Assembly (NCBI GenBank): GCA_002835675.1
Contig: PIZR01000001.1
Location: 204,658-268,657, forward strand
From: Bacillus sp. BA3
GTDB taxonomy: Bacteria > Bacillota > Bacilli > Bacillales > DSM-1321
DNA: 64,000 nt
Direction of reading: 5' to 3'
The notes under the pieces are model-generated. The model was given only the letters and a program-made list of their open reading frames with translations. It made no database searches and was not told the origin of the DNA. Both the position numbers and the translations under genes were made by a program. This document shows, in pieces, positions 62,096 to 64,000 of the stretch. Position 1 is the first letter of the stretch. Each line of letters starts with the position of its first letter.

Positions 62096-63127
62096 ATGAA
62101 AGCAGTAGTGAAAGCAGAACCAGGTTATGACAATATGTCGCTAGTAGAAATTCCAGAACCAGAAGGAATAGGGGATTTAGTTAAAATTAAAGTTGCTTAC
62201 ACTGGAATTTGCGGTACGGACATTCATACATTTACCGGAGAATATAGAAATTCAAAAACTCCCGTTGTTTTGGGGCATGAATTTTCCGGAGTTGTTGTAG
62301 AAGTTGGAGACGCAGTAAAAAATATTAAGGTAGGGGACAGGGTTACAAGCGAAACCACATTCACAACATGCGGCTTGTGCGAATACTGCTTAGAAAAAGA
62401 TTATAATTTATGCTTTTCCCGTAAAGGAATCGGAACTCAAGTAAATGGCAGTATGTCTGAATATGTAGTTTCTCGCGAAGAAAGTGTTCACGTTTTGTCT
62501 GAGAATATAAGCCTTGAAGCAGCAGCCCTAACTGAGCCGTTAGCTTGTTGTGTACATGCGGCTTTAGAAAAAACAACTATTAAAAAAGGCGACAAAGTTC
62601 TTATTTTTGGACCAGGACCAATTGGTCTACTCCAATGCCAAGTTGTAAAAGCACAAGGTGCGTTTGTCATTTTAGCAGGCATCACAAAGGATAAGCAGCG
62701 CTTAAAATTAGCTAAATCATTTGGTGTAGACGTAATTGTCGATGTTCAAGAAGAGAGTTTAGAAGAAGTTATCATGAAACATACCGATGGTTATGGAGTT
62801 GATATAGTGTTTGAATGCTCTGGTGCAGTGCCAGCGCTTAATCAAGGCTTGCCATTGGTAAGGAAAAAAGGAACATTTGTACAAGTGGGTATTTTTGCGA
62901 ATAAAATGAACCAGCTGGATCAAGAATCGATTGTTCAGAGAGAATTAAAGTATCTTGGTACACGTTCCCAAAAACCTAGCTCATGGCACATAGCTTTACA
63001 ACTTCTAGAAGAACAAAAGATTGATACAGACATAATGATTACAAAAATTGTTCCTTTAGAAGAATGGCGCGAAGGATTTGAGGCAGTAATGGCTGGAAGC
63101 CAAATTAAGGTTATTATTGCGTCATAA
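62096..63127 (+). CDS. Zinc-dependent dehydrogenase (sorbitol/threonine type), third of three
   Basis: The 343-residue dehydrogenase has TGICGTDIHTF and GHEFSGVVV for the catalytic zinc, structural cysteines TCGLCEYCLEKDYNLC and Rossmann GPGPIGLLQCQ. The start ATG 62096 follows AGGAGTGAAGG; the longer frame from 62042 is not family-like. It lies after a terminator but before the HPr gene, so it may belong to a second transcript of the same regulon. Three paralogous dehydrogenases suggest several polyols or a two-step oxidation. Confidence 0.82.
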   Translation: MKAVVKAEPGYDNMSLVEIPEPEGIGDLVKIKVAYTGICGTDIHTFTGEYRNSKTPVVLGHEFSGVVVEVGDAVKNIKVGDRVTSETTFTTCGLCEYCLEKDYNLCFSRKGIGTQVNGSMSEYVVSREESVHVLSENISLEAAALTEPLACCVHAALEKTTIKKGDKVLIFGPGPIGLLQCQVVKAQGAFVILAGITKDKQRLKLAKSFGVDVIVDVQEESLEEVIMKHTDGYGVDIVFECSGAVPALNQGLPLVRKKGTFVQVGIFANKMNQLDQESIVQRELKYLGTRSQKPSSWHIALQLLEEQKIDTDIMITKIVPLEEWREGFEAVMAGSQIKVIIAS

Positions 63128-63350
63128 TCTCATAATTTCTATGCTATGAACTGAATCATTTCGTACCCTTTTTGAATCCTAGTCTCTTTTCCGTTACTTA
63201 ACAAAACATCCTTTTAAAGCATCTCGATTCATAGTTCAACTTATATAGCATTCTAGGATATTAATTCGTGTACCACACATATAACCGTAACAAATAATAA
63301 AAATAGTTTAGCTTGATTTTAATTAATATTAGATAAAAGGAGATTTAAAA

Positions 63351-63617
63351 ATGACAGAAAAAACATTTACCATAATTGAAAAAACGGGTATCCATGCCCG
63401 CCCAGCAACAACATTAGTTCAAAACGCTAGCAAATTTAACTCGGAAGTAAACCTTGAATACAATGGCAAAAAGGTCAATTTAAAGTCTATCATGGGGGTT
63501 ATGTCACTTGGTATTGCCCATGGAGCTCAAATTAAAATCATAGCTGAAGGAACTGATGAAAAGGAAGCGATCCTGTCTCTTGAAGACACCATAATAAAAG
63601 AAAAACTGGGTGAATAA
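63351..63617 (+). CDS. HPr-family phosphocarrier, PTS-locus copy
   Basis: The 88-residue protein keeps both regulatory residues of HPr: His15 in TGIHARPA, which is phosphorylated by enzyme I, and Ser46 in [10 protein letters not shown], the HPr-kinase site. It is therefore not a Crh-type protein. It is a second copy, since the main ptsH lies with ptsI elsewhere; here it probably serves the polyol PTS of this locus. AAAAGGAG precedes the ATG and a terminator follows. Most galactitol operons have no HPr gene. Confidence 0.9.
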   Translation: MTEKTFTIIEKTGIHARPATTLVQNASKFNSEVNLEYNGKKVNLKSIMGVMSLGIAHGAQIKIIAEGTDEKEAILSLEDTIIKEKLGE

Positions 63618-63794
63618 AAACACAATTGCCTATAAACTTTTAGACAGTTTTATTCTAAAAAAGTTGAACTAATTGATCTGGACCATCATTTTCTAGTATA
63701 CACAAAGGAAAAACTTGCTAGAGGATGAATCCGAATGAAACAAGAACTGTTTTACAGTAAAAAGTAAACAGGATATGTATTACTAATTAATCAG

Positions 63795-63818
63795 AGCTGT
63801 CCTTAGACGGCTTTTTCT
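63795..63818 (+). terminator. Terminator after the HPr gene
   Basis: AGCTGTC (63795-63801) pairs with GACGGCT (63806-63812) including one G-U pair, then a T-run. Confidence 0.7.
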
Positions 63819-64000
63819 TTTTGAAATAATAGGTTTAGATTAGTTTGTTTAGTTGTTTTAGTCACTACCGAGATAAAGAGGTATCCAAAGAAAAATTATT
63901 TTGATATACCCAACCATATAATTATTTGAGAATATTTGGTGTTTGAAATCAGAAATAAAGCACTTACATTTCCTATTATCTGTGTACATTTACCTGAAAA
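63819..64000. other. End of window, no recognised feature
   Basis: AT-rich sequence without a convincing frame or structure up to the window edge. Confidence 0.4.

Noticed and set aside
63351..63617. Crh regulatory protein
   Set aside because: His15 is present in TGIHARPA; Crh lacks this histidine.

Overview
The window is a chromosomal segment of a low-GC, endospore-forming Bacillaceae bacterium. The evidence is AGGAGG-type ribosome sites with frequent GTG and TTG starts, many U-tailed hairpin terminators, and spore or sporulation genes (CotF-like pair, Hsp20-type coat-like protein, Spo0E-like phosphatase). Several genes are recognisable from Bacillus: ccdA, ccdC, yneK, ykvR and sbcDC. A Bacillus/Peribacillus-type soil organism is my inference; no 16S or marker phylogeny is present.

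Bases 1-16,600 are mostly housekeeping and stress genes. They hold a truncated AdhB-like dehydrogenase beside a CotF pair, an Rrf2 regulator, an IDEAL-domain protein, thioredoxin, an old-yellow-enzyme reductase and a DoxX gene under MhqR-like operators. A 13-copy 21-bp repeat and a dead plus live DUF4183 pair follow, then Spo0E-like, ccdA, ccdC, a thiosulfate-uptake pair (YeeE/TusA), ykvR, yneK and sbcDC. An Hsp20 protein closes this part.

Bases 17,350-22,160 form an organic-acid locus. A CitMHS carrier diverges from a two-subunit [4Fe-4S] L-tartrate dehydratase/fumarase, and a GntR-FCD regulator lies beyond. Both divergent promoters carry the same operator-like word between -35 and -10. Bases 23,000-31,950 are a seven-gene acyl-CoA catabolic cluster with two CoA ligases, an MFS carrier, two thiolases, an acyl-CoA dehydrogenase and a thioesterase.

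Bases 33,000-51,500 contain three independent amidohydrolase modules. The first is M20 amidohydrolase plus a DUF3100 membrane protein and partner. The second is a novel-looking regulator with M81 (MlrC-like) metallopeptidase, D-aminoacylase-family amidohydrolase and MFS carrier. The third is RpiR regulator, M20 hydrolase, amino-acid permease, GNAT and N-succinylamino-acid racemase, which matches the known irreversible D- to L-amino-acid conversion pathway. Decayed genes and a 218-bp GC-rich tandem repeat lie between them.

Bases 52,300-63,650 hold a polyol PTS operon of the galactitol family: PRD activator, EIIA, two near-identical EIIB copies, EIIC, three zinc dehydrogenases, class II aldolase, FGGY kinase and a dedicated HPr. 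The second EIIB arose by a 337-bp tandem duplication that left a fragment of the EIIC start between the copies. The best candidates for undescribed biology are the M81/D-aminoacylase module, the DUF3100 pair and the HPr-containing polyol operon.
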